Positions 1 to 6,475 of a DNA stretch of 8,963 nucleotides are shown piece after piece (the stretch's first letter is position 1; each line of letters opens with the position of its first letter). The notes under the pieces are model-generated. The model had not been told where the DNA came from. It was given only the letters and a program-made list of their open reading frames with translations, and did no database searches. The DNA comes from Chitinophagales bacterium (lineage in GTDB: Bacteria; Bacteroidota; Bacteroidia; Chitinophagales; BACL12), in NCBI GenBank assembly GCA_014380545.1, contig JACMJP010000016.1, positions 1 through 8,963 on the forward strand, written 5' to 3'. Position numbers and translations under genes: made by a program.

Positions 1-310
1 GTTAATGCCGTCAACGCCATTTATTCCGTCGATTCCGTTTGTTCCGTTAACACCTGCAGCACCTGTTGCTCCAACTGCTCCGTCAACTCCGTTGATACCA
101 TCAACACCGTCAGTACCATTTGTACCAGCTGCACCGTCAATACCATTTATTCCGTCGATTCCGTTTGTTCCGTTTACACCTGCAGCACCTGTTGCTCCAA
201 CTGCTCCGTCAACTCCGTTGATACCATCAACACCATCAGTACCATTTGTACCGTTAATGCCGTCAATACCATTTATTCCGTCGATTCCGTTTGTTCCGTT
301 AACACCTGCT
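1..310 (-). repeat. 126-bp tandem repeats encoding 42-residue collagen-like units
   Basis: Copies begin at 17, 143 and 269 with a period of exactly 126 bp, which is 42 residues or 14 Gly-X-Y triplets. The two complete copies (17-142 and 143-268) differ at about 9 positions, 7 of them in one block (127-133 versus 253-259). The third copy matches to about 310, then diverges into the start of the Gly-X-Y region. Bases 1-16 resemble the end of another copy, so the array continues past the window edge. Each copy also contains a finer 9-bp triplet periodicity. The high identity at synonymous positions suggests recent duplication or recombination between copies. Confidence 0.9.
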
Positions 311-732
311 GGTCCGGGAGTTCCCCCATTTTCAGCATAAAATGCATATGGCACACTCAGTAATTGGCTTGATCCTGAAATAGTATAATCATTACTACCT
401 GCAGGGTCAATTTCTGTATTTATATAATAGTCTCCTGTTGACCAGTCAATGTCTGCAAAAACTCCTGTTACTTCACTTCCAGTACCAATTTCAACACTTG
501 CTAAGCCATTGATATTTGTCATAGGAGTATGTATTTCACTATAAACATTCGTTGTACCCTGTACAATAGTTATACGCATACCAATCATACTGCTGCTTAT
601 AATATTATTAGCGGTATCACGAACTACTGCCTGGAAACTCATTTTTTGAGGTGCCTGGGCAGATACTTCAGTGGAGAGAAAACTCACAGCCACAAGCATG
701 AGAGCTGTAAAAAGATTTGTAATTTTTTTCAT
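1..732 (-). CDS. Secreted collagen-like (Gly-X-Y repeat) protein, C-terminus beyond the window
   Basis: Open reading frame of 244 codons from an ATG at 732-730, still open at the window edge. Residues 1-25 form a Sec signal peptide (MKK start, hydrophobic core, VSA before Gln26). Residues 26-135 form a head domain opening with QAPQKMSFQAVVRD and closing with SQLLSVPYAFYAENG; this pattern is common in secreted Bacteroidota proteins that carry repeats or ligand domains further on. From Gly137 to the edge there are 36 uninterrupted Gly-X-Y triplets. After an initial GTP-GPA they are almost proline-free, mostly with Val, Ile or Thr at X and Asn or Asp at Y. It starts 32 bp downstream of the next gene on the same strand, so co-transcription is likely. 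The C-terminus, which would show a T9SS tail or another anchor, is not visible. The role is probably extracellular or cell-surface structural; the exact function is unknown. Confidence 0.88.
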   Translation of the reverse strand, partial: MKKITNLFTALMLVAVSFLSTEVSAQAPQKMSFQAVVRDTANNIISSSMIGMRITIVQGTTNVYSEIHTPMTNINGLASVEIGTGSEVTGVFADIDWSTGDYYINTEIDPAGSNDYTISGSSQLLSVPYAFYAENGGTPGPAGVNGTNGIDGINGIDGINGTNGTDGVDGINGVDGAVGATGAAGVNGTNGIDGINGIDGAAGTNGTDGVDGINGVDGAVGATGAAGVNGTNGIDGINGVDGIN

Positions 733-764
733 TCTATATTGTTTTTTATTTGTCTTTAATTGTT

Positions 765-1760
765 TTATTCCTGAATTAATAATTGTTGAGTGTATTCATT
801 ATTTCCGGCAAGTACTTTTACAATGTACAGTCCGCTAGGAATTGCGTTTACCAATACTACTTTTTCGCTGATTGAACCATTGATCATGTGCGCAGATTGT
901 GCATAGATAAGGTTACCAACTACACTGTAGATATTGATCATTACATCCTGGTCAATTGTTTTAGAAGTGTTTAATACAACTGTAAACTCATTGAGTGCAG
1001 GGTTTGGATATAAGGATAATTCTGCTGCTCCGCCAGCATCGTTTTGAATTCTGCAAGAGTTGATAACTGAAGTTATTTCAGACATCAGTGAACAGCCATA
1101 ACTGTTTGTTACAAGCACAGTATAATCACCTGCAATTGTTGCCTTGTAATTAAATACTGTAGCTCCTGCTATTTCCGATCCGTCTAAATACCATTGGTAT
1201 GTTAATCCAACACCTGTATTTGCTTTTACTCTTACACCGGGTAAACCGCAAAGGTCTGTACCATTTGGTGTTTTGATTATAGCTCTTACTTTGGGGTTTA
1301 CAGATATAGAAATAGAATTAGAAGTAGCTGCACAGCCTTCAGCGGTAGTTACATCACATGCGTATGCGCCGGTTTTTTTTCCGGTATAACTGGAACTTGT
1401 AGCTCCGGGAATTGCCATTCCGTTTTTACGCCATACATATGTGTCTCCTACAACAATGCTGCTTACAGTTAATACAACTGAATCTGTGTTACAGATAGCT
1501 GTGGGACCCCCGGCTGCGATCGCTGCAGTAATTCCTTCACATGGGTCCGGGACATCATAGGGATGCTGAACCCCTTGCATGATATTCCCGCCGCTCCCGA
1601 TGAATGTCATATAGCTCACGAGTCCGACGGTGTAACTTACTTTACCGCCATCCCCGGAGCCTTCACCGCCCGAAGCAGATGTTCCGGCTTGTGCATATAC
1701 ATAAGTTATGGCACAGCAGAACATGTAGAATACTAACGTACTTAGTTTTTGTCTAATCAT
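765..1760 (-). CDS. T9SS-secreted protein with two Ig/PKD-like domains
   Basis: Protein of 331 residues. Residues 1-23 are a signal peptide (cleavage likely after VYA). Residues 28-70 are a Gly/Ser-rich module with VSYTVG, then MQGVQHPYDV; this short module is seen at the N-terminus of many Bacteroidota T9SS cargos. Two beta-sandwich-like segments follow, about 79-155 (Cys90, Trp110, Cys135, Cys143) and 157-236 (Cys171, Trp190, Cys223). Both have the YxWxxNG or YQWYLDG strand and a GxY-x-C/V core of Ig or PKD-like repeats. Residues 248-331 are a type A T9SS sorting domain: LSLYPNPALNEF, a central INIYSVVGNLIY strand, GLYIVKV and a final QQLLIQE. Export across the outer membrane and surface attachment or release are inferred from this tail. 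There is no catalytic motif; adhesion or a structural role is possible but unproven. The collagen-like gene follows 32 bp downstream. Confidence 0.85.
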   Translation of the reverse strand: MIRQKLSTLVFYMFCCAITYVYAQAGTSASGGEGSGDGGKVSYTVGLVSYMTFIGSGGNIMQGVQHPYDVPDPCEGITAAIAAGGPTAICNTDSVVLTVSSIVVGDTYVWRKNGMAIPGATSSSYTGKKTGAYACDVTTAEGCAATSNSISISVNPKVRAIIKTPNGTDLCGLPGVRVKANTGVGLTYQWYLDGSEIAGATVFNYKATIAGDYTVLVTNSYGCSLMSEITSVINSCRIQNDAGGAAELSLYPNPALNEFTVVLNTSKTIDQDVMINIYSVVGNLIYAQSAHMINGSISEKVVLVNAIPSGLYIVKVLAGNNEYTQQLLIQE

Positions 1761-1815
1761 TTTATCAATTTTACAGGCAAGAGCCCCGCCTGCCCAGTAA
1801 AGATGTAAGCAGTAA

Positions 1816-1852
1816 GAGTGTTTAAGTACCCTCGTATAAGGGGAGTGTTTAA
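1816..1852. repeat. Direct repeat GAGTGTTTAA, two copies
   Basis: GAGTGTTTAA occurs at 1816-1825 and 1843-1852, starts 27 bp apart. A small inverted repeat, CCCT (1829-1832) and AGGG (1839-1842) with a 6-base loop, lies between and partly abuts the second copy. The site is 56-92 bp upstream of the T9SS cargo start codon, a sensible place for a regulator. It could equally be chance in a short AT-rich stretch. Confidence 0.35.
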
Positions 1853-1938
1853 AGCGATAATCTACTGAACCTTACTTACCTTGGTGTTATTAGTAGGCAA
1901 AAAATGATATTTAGTGACATTTAAATATGTAATTGCTA

Positions 1939-1950
1939 CCACAATTGTGG
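1939..1950. promoter_or_regulatory. Perfect palindrome CCACAATTGTGG, possible operator
   Basis: A 12-bp perfect dyad lies about 180 bp upstream of the T9SS cargo gene. The flanking bases do not extend the symmetry. It resembles a binding site for a dimeric regulator, but no regulator is encoded in the window and the same dyad was not noticed upstream of the other genes. The functional call is inference. Confidence 0.25.
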
Positions 1951-1956
1951 ATAACT

Positions 1957-2045
1957 ATTTTGTGATGTGTTACTTCACTTTTCAGCTATTTCCTGATTAT
2001 TCAATTTAGAAAAAGTGGGTATTTTTTGTAACATTTTGTGATATG
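1957..2045. repeat. Direct repeat ATTTTGTGATRTG, two copies
   Basis: ATTTTGTGATGTG at 1957-1969 and ATTTTGTGATATG at 2033-2045 match at 12 of 13 positions, with starts 76 bp apart. The first copy begins seven bases after the 12-bp palindrome at 1939-1950. Function is unknown; a pair of regulator half-sites or upstream promoter elements is possible. Confidence 0.35.
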
Positions 2046-2128
2046 CTCCTGCTAAGCACCTGAATATGTGAGGTGAGTTATTTGTTATGAAAGATTTGGG
2101 TTCGTTTATGGTTGCAGGAAAAAGATGT

Positions 2129-3034
2129 TTAATCAATATAAACTTCTACTCTCCCCCGTTCCCTCGACTTTCCCGGCACATCCCAGTTGCCAGTGTATTT
2201 AATTTGTGTAGGAATATAAATATTGTTCTTCATGCCGAGTTGCACATCCATCTGCACATCAAAATCATAAACGCCTGCATCGTATCGTAAGTCATATGTT
2301 CTTGCAACAATTTGAAAGGTCTTTTTATCAAACCATGTTTTCATTTGCTGCACAACTACATCTTTTTGTTTTGAATCTTCATTTAACTGAAAACTGAAAA
2401 CATAACAATCCACATTCAAATAATTTTCTGAAGAAATAAAAAAATCGTAGTGTTTCATAATATCAAAATCAAACACCGCAGTTTTATTTTTTATAAAGGG
2501 AATACCATCCACTTTTTTCCCCGGATCGAACATAATGATCTTTAGCTGGTCTTTCCTGCTTTCTATTTTTTTATCGTAAGAGGCTGTAGTAGTTTTATTG
2601 TTATTACAAATTGTATCCCGGTATAAAAAAATATAGGCAAACATTTTTGCAGTGTAGTAATTCATGTCTCCGTCGTCATAAAAATCACCCATTATATTTT
2701 CATTGCTGAATTGCATCCACCTGCAATTATTTTTTAATAGTTGTGTTGCAATTCCTGCATAAGAAGCTTCCTGTTTTCCTTTTTTATCATAAATAAGAAT
2801 ATTGCTTGCAGATGTATATTCCACTTTACGAAGATTGCGGAACGCCTGGTAAAAAGTAGTATCATCTTCCACTAATCTTATAAATGCATTCACATCAAAA
2901 CCGCCCCGCACATCAGAAATAATAACACTGTCAAGCGTTAAATATTTATATATCTGCATTGTATCATCAATTTGACAACATGCAGACAGTGAAATAAAAA
3001 CCGCTGTAAAAAAAATCGTAACTTTCGCTTTCAT
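2129..3034 (-). CDS. Hypothetical lipoprotein-like secreted protein
   Basis: Protein of 301 residues that I do not recognise as a named family. The N-terminus (MKAKVTIFFTAVFISLSACCQ) is an export signal; LSAC fits a lipobox with Cys19 as the lipidated residue, although Cys20 follows and ordinary signal peptidase cleavage is also possible. The mature part is charged and rich in Tyr, Phe, Asp and Lys, with no transmembrane segment. Recognisable stretches are YKYLTLDSVIISDVRGGFDV near residue 30 and a beta-rich C-terminal half (residues about 160-301) with alternating strands, such as DVVVQQMKTWFDKKTFQIV and the closing PTQIKYTGNWDVPG. This layout is loosely like LolA/LppX-type lipoprotein-sorting folds, which is only a guess. 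No catalytic motif was seen. Its start codon lies 24 bp from that of the divergent M1 peptidase, which may indicate shared regulation. Confidence 0.8.
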   Translation of the reverse strand: MKAKVTIFFTAVFISLSACCQIDDTMQIYKYLTLDSVIISDVRGGFDVNAFIRLVEDDTTFYQAFRNLRKVEYTSASNILIYDKKGKQEASYAGIATQLLKNNCRWMQFSNENIMGDFYDDGDMNYYTAKMFAYIFLYRDTICNNNKTTTASYDKKIESRKDQLKIIMFDPGKKVDGIPFIKNKTAVFDFDIMKHYDFFISSENYLNVDCYVFSFQLNEDSKQKDVVVQQMKTWFDKKTFQIVARTYDLRYDAGVYDFDVQMDVQLGMKNNIYIPTQIKYTGNWDVPGKSRERGRVEVYID

Positions 3035-3058
3035 AATTCGCAGGTAAAAATACTATTT

Positions 3059-5467
3059 ATGTTTCAACGCAATTTTATTTTATTCTTTATTATAACTTTT
3101 TCCTTTTCAAAAGTATTTGCGCAATCCCGTGCAACCTCAAGCATCAGTGATAGTATTGATATAACACATTTTATTATTCAATTAAACGTTACGGATTATG
3201 CGGGAAAAACAATTCATGGAAATACAGAAATTAATTTTAAAGCAAAGGTTGATGCTATAACACAAATTCCACTTGATCTGCTTGCATTAAATGTTGATTC
3301 TGTAATTGCAGAAAACGGAACACATTTATTATTTACACACATCGGAGAAAAATTATTAATTGATCTTGCCTCAATATTAAATACCAATGATTCAACTAAC
3401 ATAAAAATATATTACGGCGGAGAACCGGAAGCAGACGCATCATGGGGCGGATGGTACTGGAGTGGTGATTATAGCTATCAGCTCGGTGTTGCCTTTGATG
3501 CATTGCCGCATAATTTCGGCAGGGTTTGGTTTCCCTGTTTTGATAATTTTGTTGAACGCTCAACATTCCGTTTTGAAATAACAACACCATCAGATAAAAA
3601 AGCATTTTGCGGTGGTTTACTGGAAAGTGAAACAGATAATGGTGATGATACAAAAACATGGATATGGAATTTGAATCAGTCAATACCATCTTATCTTGCA
3701 AGTGTTGCAGTAAGTAAATATGCAACCGTAAATATGAATTATGCAGGAATAGAAAGAGATATTCCGATCCAGATCGGAGTGAAAGCAGAAGATTCTACTG
3801 ATCTTAAAAATTCATTTATTAATTTACAAAATGCAATGAGCACATTTGAAAATCATTATGGTGCTTATGAGTGGGACAGAGTTGGATATGCTGTTGTTCC
3901 TTTTTCCGGTGGTGCAATGGAACATGCAATGAATATTGCGTATCCTCTTTTTGCAATTAATGGAACAACCGCTTATGAAAGTTTAATGTCGCATGAATTA
4001 TCACATCAATGGTGGGGCGACCTTATAACATGCAGCACTCCACAGGAAATGTGGCTTAATGAAGGCTGGGCTTCTTATTCAGAACATCTTTTCAATGAGC
4101 AGGTTTATGGAACAACGGCATATAGTAATGGCATAAAAAATAATCACACATTTGTTTTGCATTATGCCGCAGCAAATGATGGAAATAATTATTTTGCTTT
4201 ATCTGCTATGCCTGAAGATTATACATACAGCACAACTACTTATAAAAAAGGTGCAGATATAATTTACACATTGAGAAGTTACATGGGTGATGAGCATTTT
4301 TTTAATTGCATAACATCATTTCTTGAAACATATAAATTTCAATCAGTAAATGCCGCTCAGCTAAGAGATCATTTAAGTGATTGTTCAGGAATTGATCTCA
4401 CATCCTTTTTTAATAACTGGATTTATGCACCTGGTTTCCCTTCATTTGAAATAGAAGATTATGGATTTACAGATTATGGAACAATTAAAAGTATTTGCGT
4501 AGAGCAGAAATTAAAACATGCACCGGCATTTTATAATAATGTTCCGCTCACAATTTCTTTTTTTGATACCAACTGGAATATCTATTATGAAGAAACTATT
4601 ATAATGAGTGGCGAACATGCCACTTTCACTTTACCTGATATAACAATTCCTTTTGCTGCCATAATTGATTATCATGAAAAAATATCTGATGCTGTTACCA
4701 GTGATGAAACTGTTTTAAGAACAATTACTGATTATTATCTGCCGAATACATTTGTTACTCTCTCACCAACCATATTAAGTGATTCTGCAATTATTTATTC
4801 GCAGCAATATTGGGTGGAGGCAGATAATTTTAAAACTGTTAATCATGGTTTGCATGTTAATTCTCAACGCTATTGGAAATTCACCGGATTACTTCCTGAT
4901 GATTTTCATGCAGAGGCAACTATTCGATATAACGGAAAGCTTGGAATAAGTGATGGAAACCAGGATAATGAATTTATCTCGACTATTGAAGATAGTTTAG
5001 TATTGCTTTATCGTACAGATCAAAACGATGAATGGGAAGTATATCCTTATTATTCGTTAAATGATCTCGGCCCCAATAATGATAAATTCGGGCAATTTGA
5101 ATTAGATACATTTTTACTGGGCGAATATGCAATCGGAATGTATAATGCTGGAATTGCAGATGCGCCTGCTGATGAAATGTTTAATTGCATTGATGAACTT
5201 ACTGTTGAAAATATTTCTGAAAATACATTCAGCTTATTTCCAAATCCCGCACAGGAAATTGTAACTGTACAATTCAACGGCGCAAATATTTTTGATACCA
5301 TTCAGTTGATTGATATAAGCGGAAAATTAATTTCCACCTATCTGCTTACAGGTGAAAATACATTTACTTTCTCAACAAAAGATGTAACAACAGGCACTTA
5401 CGAAATAAAATGCACATCTGTTGATAACAGGGTTATTGCCACACAAAAGCTTATAATTATCCGTTAG
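3059..5467 (+). CDS. Secreted M1-family metallopeptidase with T9SS sorting domain
   Basis: Protein of 802 residues. Residues 1-22 are a signal peptide ending VFAQ, which supports the ATG at 3059. Residues 30-220 form the N-terminal beta domain of M1 peptidases. The catalytic domain carries GGAMEHA (284-290), the zinc site HELSH (His312, Glu313, His316) with the third ligand Glu335 in WLNEGW, exactly the HExxH-x18-E spacing, and Tyr395 in YKKGAD, the likely transition-state tyrosine. The usual GxMEN exopeptidase motif reads GAMEH here. Residues 460-700 are an extension of mixed beta character. Residues 722-802 are a type A T9SS tail (FSLFPNPAQE, IDISGKLI, GTYEIKC, final TQKLIIIR). It is expected to be zinc-dependent, release N-terminal residues from peptides and act outside the outer membrane. 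The substrate is unknown. It is divergent from the lipoprotein-like gene. Confidence 0.93.
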   Translation: MFQRNFILFFIITFSFSKVFAQSRATSSISDSIDITHFIIQLNVTDYAGKTIHGNTEINFKAKVDAITQIPLDLLALNVDSVIAENGTHLLFTHIGEKLLIDLASILNTNDSTNIKIYYGGEPEADASWGGWYWSGDYSYQLGVAFDALPHNFGRVWFPCFDNFVERSTFRFEITTPSDKKAFCGGLLESETDNGDDTKTWIWNLNQSIPSYLASVAVSKYATVNMNYAGIERDIPIQIGVKAEDSTDLKNSFINLQNAMSTFENHYGAYEWDRVGYAVVPFSGGAMEHAMNIAYPLFAINGTTAYESLMSHELSHQWWGDLITCSTPQEMWLNEGWASYSEHLFNEQVYGTTAYSNGIKNNHTFVLHYAAANDGNNYFALSAMPEDYTYSTTTYKKGADIIYTLRSYMGDEHFFNCITSFLETYKFQSVNAAQLRDHLSDCSGIDLTSFFNNWIYAPGFPSFEIEDYGFTDYGTIKSICVEQKLKHAPAFYNNVPLTISFFDTNWNIYYEETIIMSGEHATFTLPDITIPFAAIIDYHEKISDAVTSDETVLRTITDYYLPNTFVTLSPTILSDSAIIYSQQYWVEADNFKTVNHGLHVNSQRYWKFTGLLPDDFHAEATIRYNGKLGISDGNQDNEFISTIEDSLVLLYRTDQNDEWEVYPYYSLNDLGPNNDKFGQFELDTFLLGEYAIGMYNAGIADAPADEMFNCIDELTVENISENTFSLFPNPAQEIVTVQFNGANIFDTIQLIDISGKLISTYLLTGENTFTFSTKDVTTGTYEIKCTSVDNRVIATQKLIIIR
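3108..3140 (-). promoter_or_regulatory. Candidate Bacteroidota-type promoter for the lipoprotein-like gene
   Basis: On the minus strand, TACTTTTG (3115-3108) matches the Bacteroidota -7 consensus TAnnTTTG exactly. A TTG (3140-3138) lies 22 bases upstream, within the spacing reported for Flavobacterium-type -33 elements. It would give a leader of roughly 65-70 bases for the gene starting at 3034. The element lies inside the signal-peptide region of the divergent peptidase gene, as expected if the 24-bp gap is too small for two promoters. A single consensus match in AT-rich DNA is weak evidence. Confidence 0.3.
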
Positions 5468-5472
5468 TTTTG
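5465..5472 (+). promoter_or_regulatory. Candidate -7 promoter element for the hydroxyacyl-CoA dehydrogenase gene
   Basis: TAGTTTTG fits the Bacteroidota -7 consensus TAnnTTTG. It overlaps the TAG stop codon of the M1 peptidase gene and lies about 20 bases before the next ATG, which would give a short leader. The nearest upstream TTG (5436-5438) is 26 bases away, slightly too far for the usual -33 spacing, so only the -7 part is supported. Read-through from the peptidase gene is the alternative. Confidence 0.3.
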
Positions 5473-5491
5473 CCGCACAAAATATTTTTTA

Positions 5492-6376
5492 ATGAAAAAT
5501 ATCACGGTAATAGGTGCGGGCACTATGGGTAATGGCATTGCGCATGTGTTTGCAATGAAAGGGTTTTCTGTCGCAATGGTTGATGTTTCTGAAACAGCAT
5601 TGGAAAAAGGGCTTGCGAATATTTCAAAAAACCTTGACCGCATGATTACAAAAGGAACAATTACAGAAGCAGACAAACCAACTATACTTAAAAATATTTC
5701 TACGCATTCATCTTTTGAGTACTCTGCAAATTCTGATCTTGTTGTGGAAGCAGCCACAGAAAATATTCAATTAAAATTAAAAATATTTACAGAGCTTGAT
5801 CAGATATGTAATGCATCAACAATACTTGCAAGCAATACGTCTTCTATTTCAATTACAAAAATTGCTGCAGCAACAAAAAGGGCAGATAAAGTTATAGGAA
5901 TGCATTTTATGAATCCCGTTCCTGTAATGAAATTAATTGAAGTGATAAGAGGATATGCAACAAGCGATACAACAACAAATACAATCATGGAATTATCAAA
6001 GCAACTTGATAAAATTCCTGTTGAAGTGAATGATTATCCCGGCTTTGTTGCAAATAGAATATTAATGCCGATGATTAATGAAGCAATTTACTCCTTGTAT
6101 GAAAATGTTGCAGGTGTAAATGAAATTGATACAGTAATGAAACTCGGAATGGCACATCCTATGGGGCCTTTACAGCTTGCAGATTTTATTGGTCTTGATG
6201 TTTGCCTTTCCATTTTGAATGTTTTGTATAATGGATTTGGCAATCAAAAATATGCTCCTTGTCCATTATTAATAAATATGGTAACTGCGGGTTATCACGG
6301 TATTAAATCGGGGGAAGGATTTTATAAATACACTGCGGGAAATAAAGAATTAGTTATAAGTGAAAGATTTCTTTAA
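5492..6376 (+). CDS. hbd: 3-hydroxybutyryl-CoA dehydrogenase
   Basis: Protein of 294 residues, the usual length of stand-alone short-chain 3-hydroxyacyl-CoA dehydrogenases (about 280-295). It catalyses NAD(P)-dependent interconversion of 3-hydroxyacyl-CoA and acetoacetyl-CoA-type 3-ketoacyl-CoA in the cytoplasm. The Rossmann domain begins at once with the dinucleotide loop GAGTMGNG (8-15) and Asp31 at the end of the second strand, which favours NAD over NADP. VEAATE (85-90) and SNTSS (114-118) are family motifs. The catalytic pair is probably His138 in HFMNPVPVMK and Glu150. The C-terminal helical domain has DYPGFVANR (181-189), HPMGPLQLADFIGLD (222-236) and the final GIKSGEGFY. It lies 24 bp after the peptidase gene and 99 bp before the next gene. 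No thiolase or crotonase gene is in the window, so butyrate, beta-oxidation or phenylacetate roles (paaH-like) cannot be told apart. Confidence 0.93.
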   Translation: MKNITVIGAGTMGNGIAHVFAMKGFSVAMVDVSETALEKGLANISKNLDRMITKGTITEADKPTILKNISTHSSFEYSANSDLVVEAATENIQLKLKIFTELDQICNASTILASNTSSISITKIAAATKRADKVIGMHFMNPVPVMKLIEVIRGYATSDTTTNTIMELSKQLDKIPVEVNDYPGFVANRILMPMINEAIYSLYENVAGVNEIDTVMKLGMAHPMGPLQLADFIGLDVCLSILNVLYNGFGNQKYAPCPLLINMVTAGYHGIKSGEGFYKYTAGNKELVISERFL

Positions 6377-6475
6377 TTTATTAATTTAAAAAATCATTTT
6401 TCAATTATCAAAATTAAAACCCATATAAAATAACCCAATAACTTAATTAATTCAAACCTTAATAACAATCAACAA
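6377..6475. other. 99-bp AT-rich intergenic gap
   Basis: Extremely AT-rich spacer between the dehydrogenase and amidinotransferase-like genes, long enough for a promoter of the downstream gene. The only hairpin seen is AAAAA (6389-6393) and TTTTT (6397-6401) with a 3-base loop; it has no GC pairs and is not convincing as a terminator. No exact TAnnTTTG element faces the downstream gene. The last bases before the ATG (ACAATCAACAA) are the A-rich, Shine-Dalgarno-free type usual in Bacteroidota. Confidence 0.5.

Larger units (their letters stand above)
1761..2128. other. 368-bp gene-free spacer
   Basis: No credible coding region was seen on either strand. The spacer lies upstream of the T9SS cargo gene and downstream of the lipoprotein-like gene, both on the minus strand, so it should hold the promoter of the former and any terminator of the latter. 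I found no exact TAnnTTTG element facing the T9SS gene and no hairpin followed by a T-tract. It contains a perfect 12-bp palindrome (1939-1950), a 27-bp-spaced direct repeat (1816-1852), a 13-bp direct repeat (1957-1969 and 2033-2045), and weak 5-bp stems at 1774-1792 (CAGGC/GCCTG, just upstream of the T9SS gene start) and 2057-2075 (CACCT/AGGTG). Confidence 0.6.

Noticed and set aside
1..316. Possible CRISPR array because of regular repeats
   Set aside because: The repeats are contiguous 126-bp coding units with no unique spacers between short repeats.
5..340. Proline-rich plus-strand reading frame with PSTP/PFIP-like repeats
   Set aside because: It is the antisense image of the Gly-X-Y repeats; the minus-strand frame has a signal peptide and a known head domain.
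529..759. Plus-strand reading frame of 76 residues
   Set aside because: It is antisense to the head domain and signal peptide of the collagen-like gene and has no recognisable features.
1961..1977. CRP-like site TGTGA ... TCAC
   Set aside because: The half-sites are 9 bases apart instead of 6 and the match is imperfect.
2057..2075. CACCT/AGGTG stem as terminator of the lipoprotein-like gene
   Set aside because: The stem is only 5 bp with a 9-base loop and is not followed by a T-tract on the minus strand.
2087..2290. Plus-strand reading frame of 67 residues
   Set aside because: It mostly overlaps the 3' end of the lipoprotein-like gene on the other strand and looks like chance.
3396..3725. 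Minus-strand reading frame of 109 residues
   Set aside because: It lies wholly inside the M1 peptidase coding region, which has strong domain support.
5464..5757. Minus-strand reading frame of 97 residues
   Set aside because: It is antisense to the well-supported dehydrogenase N-terminus.
6389..6401. A5/T5 hairpin after the dehydrogenase gene as terminator
   Set aside because: It has no GC pairs and a 3-base loop, and is common by chance in such AT-rich DNA.
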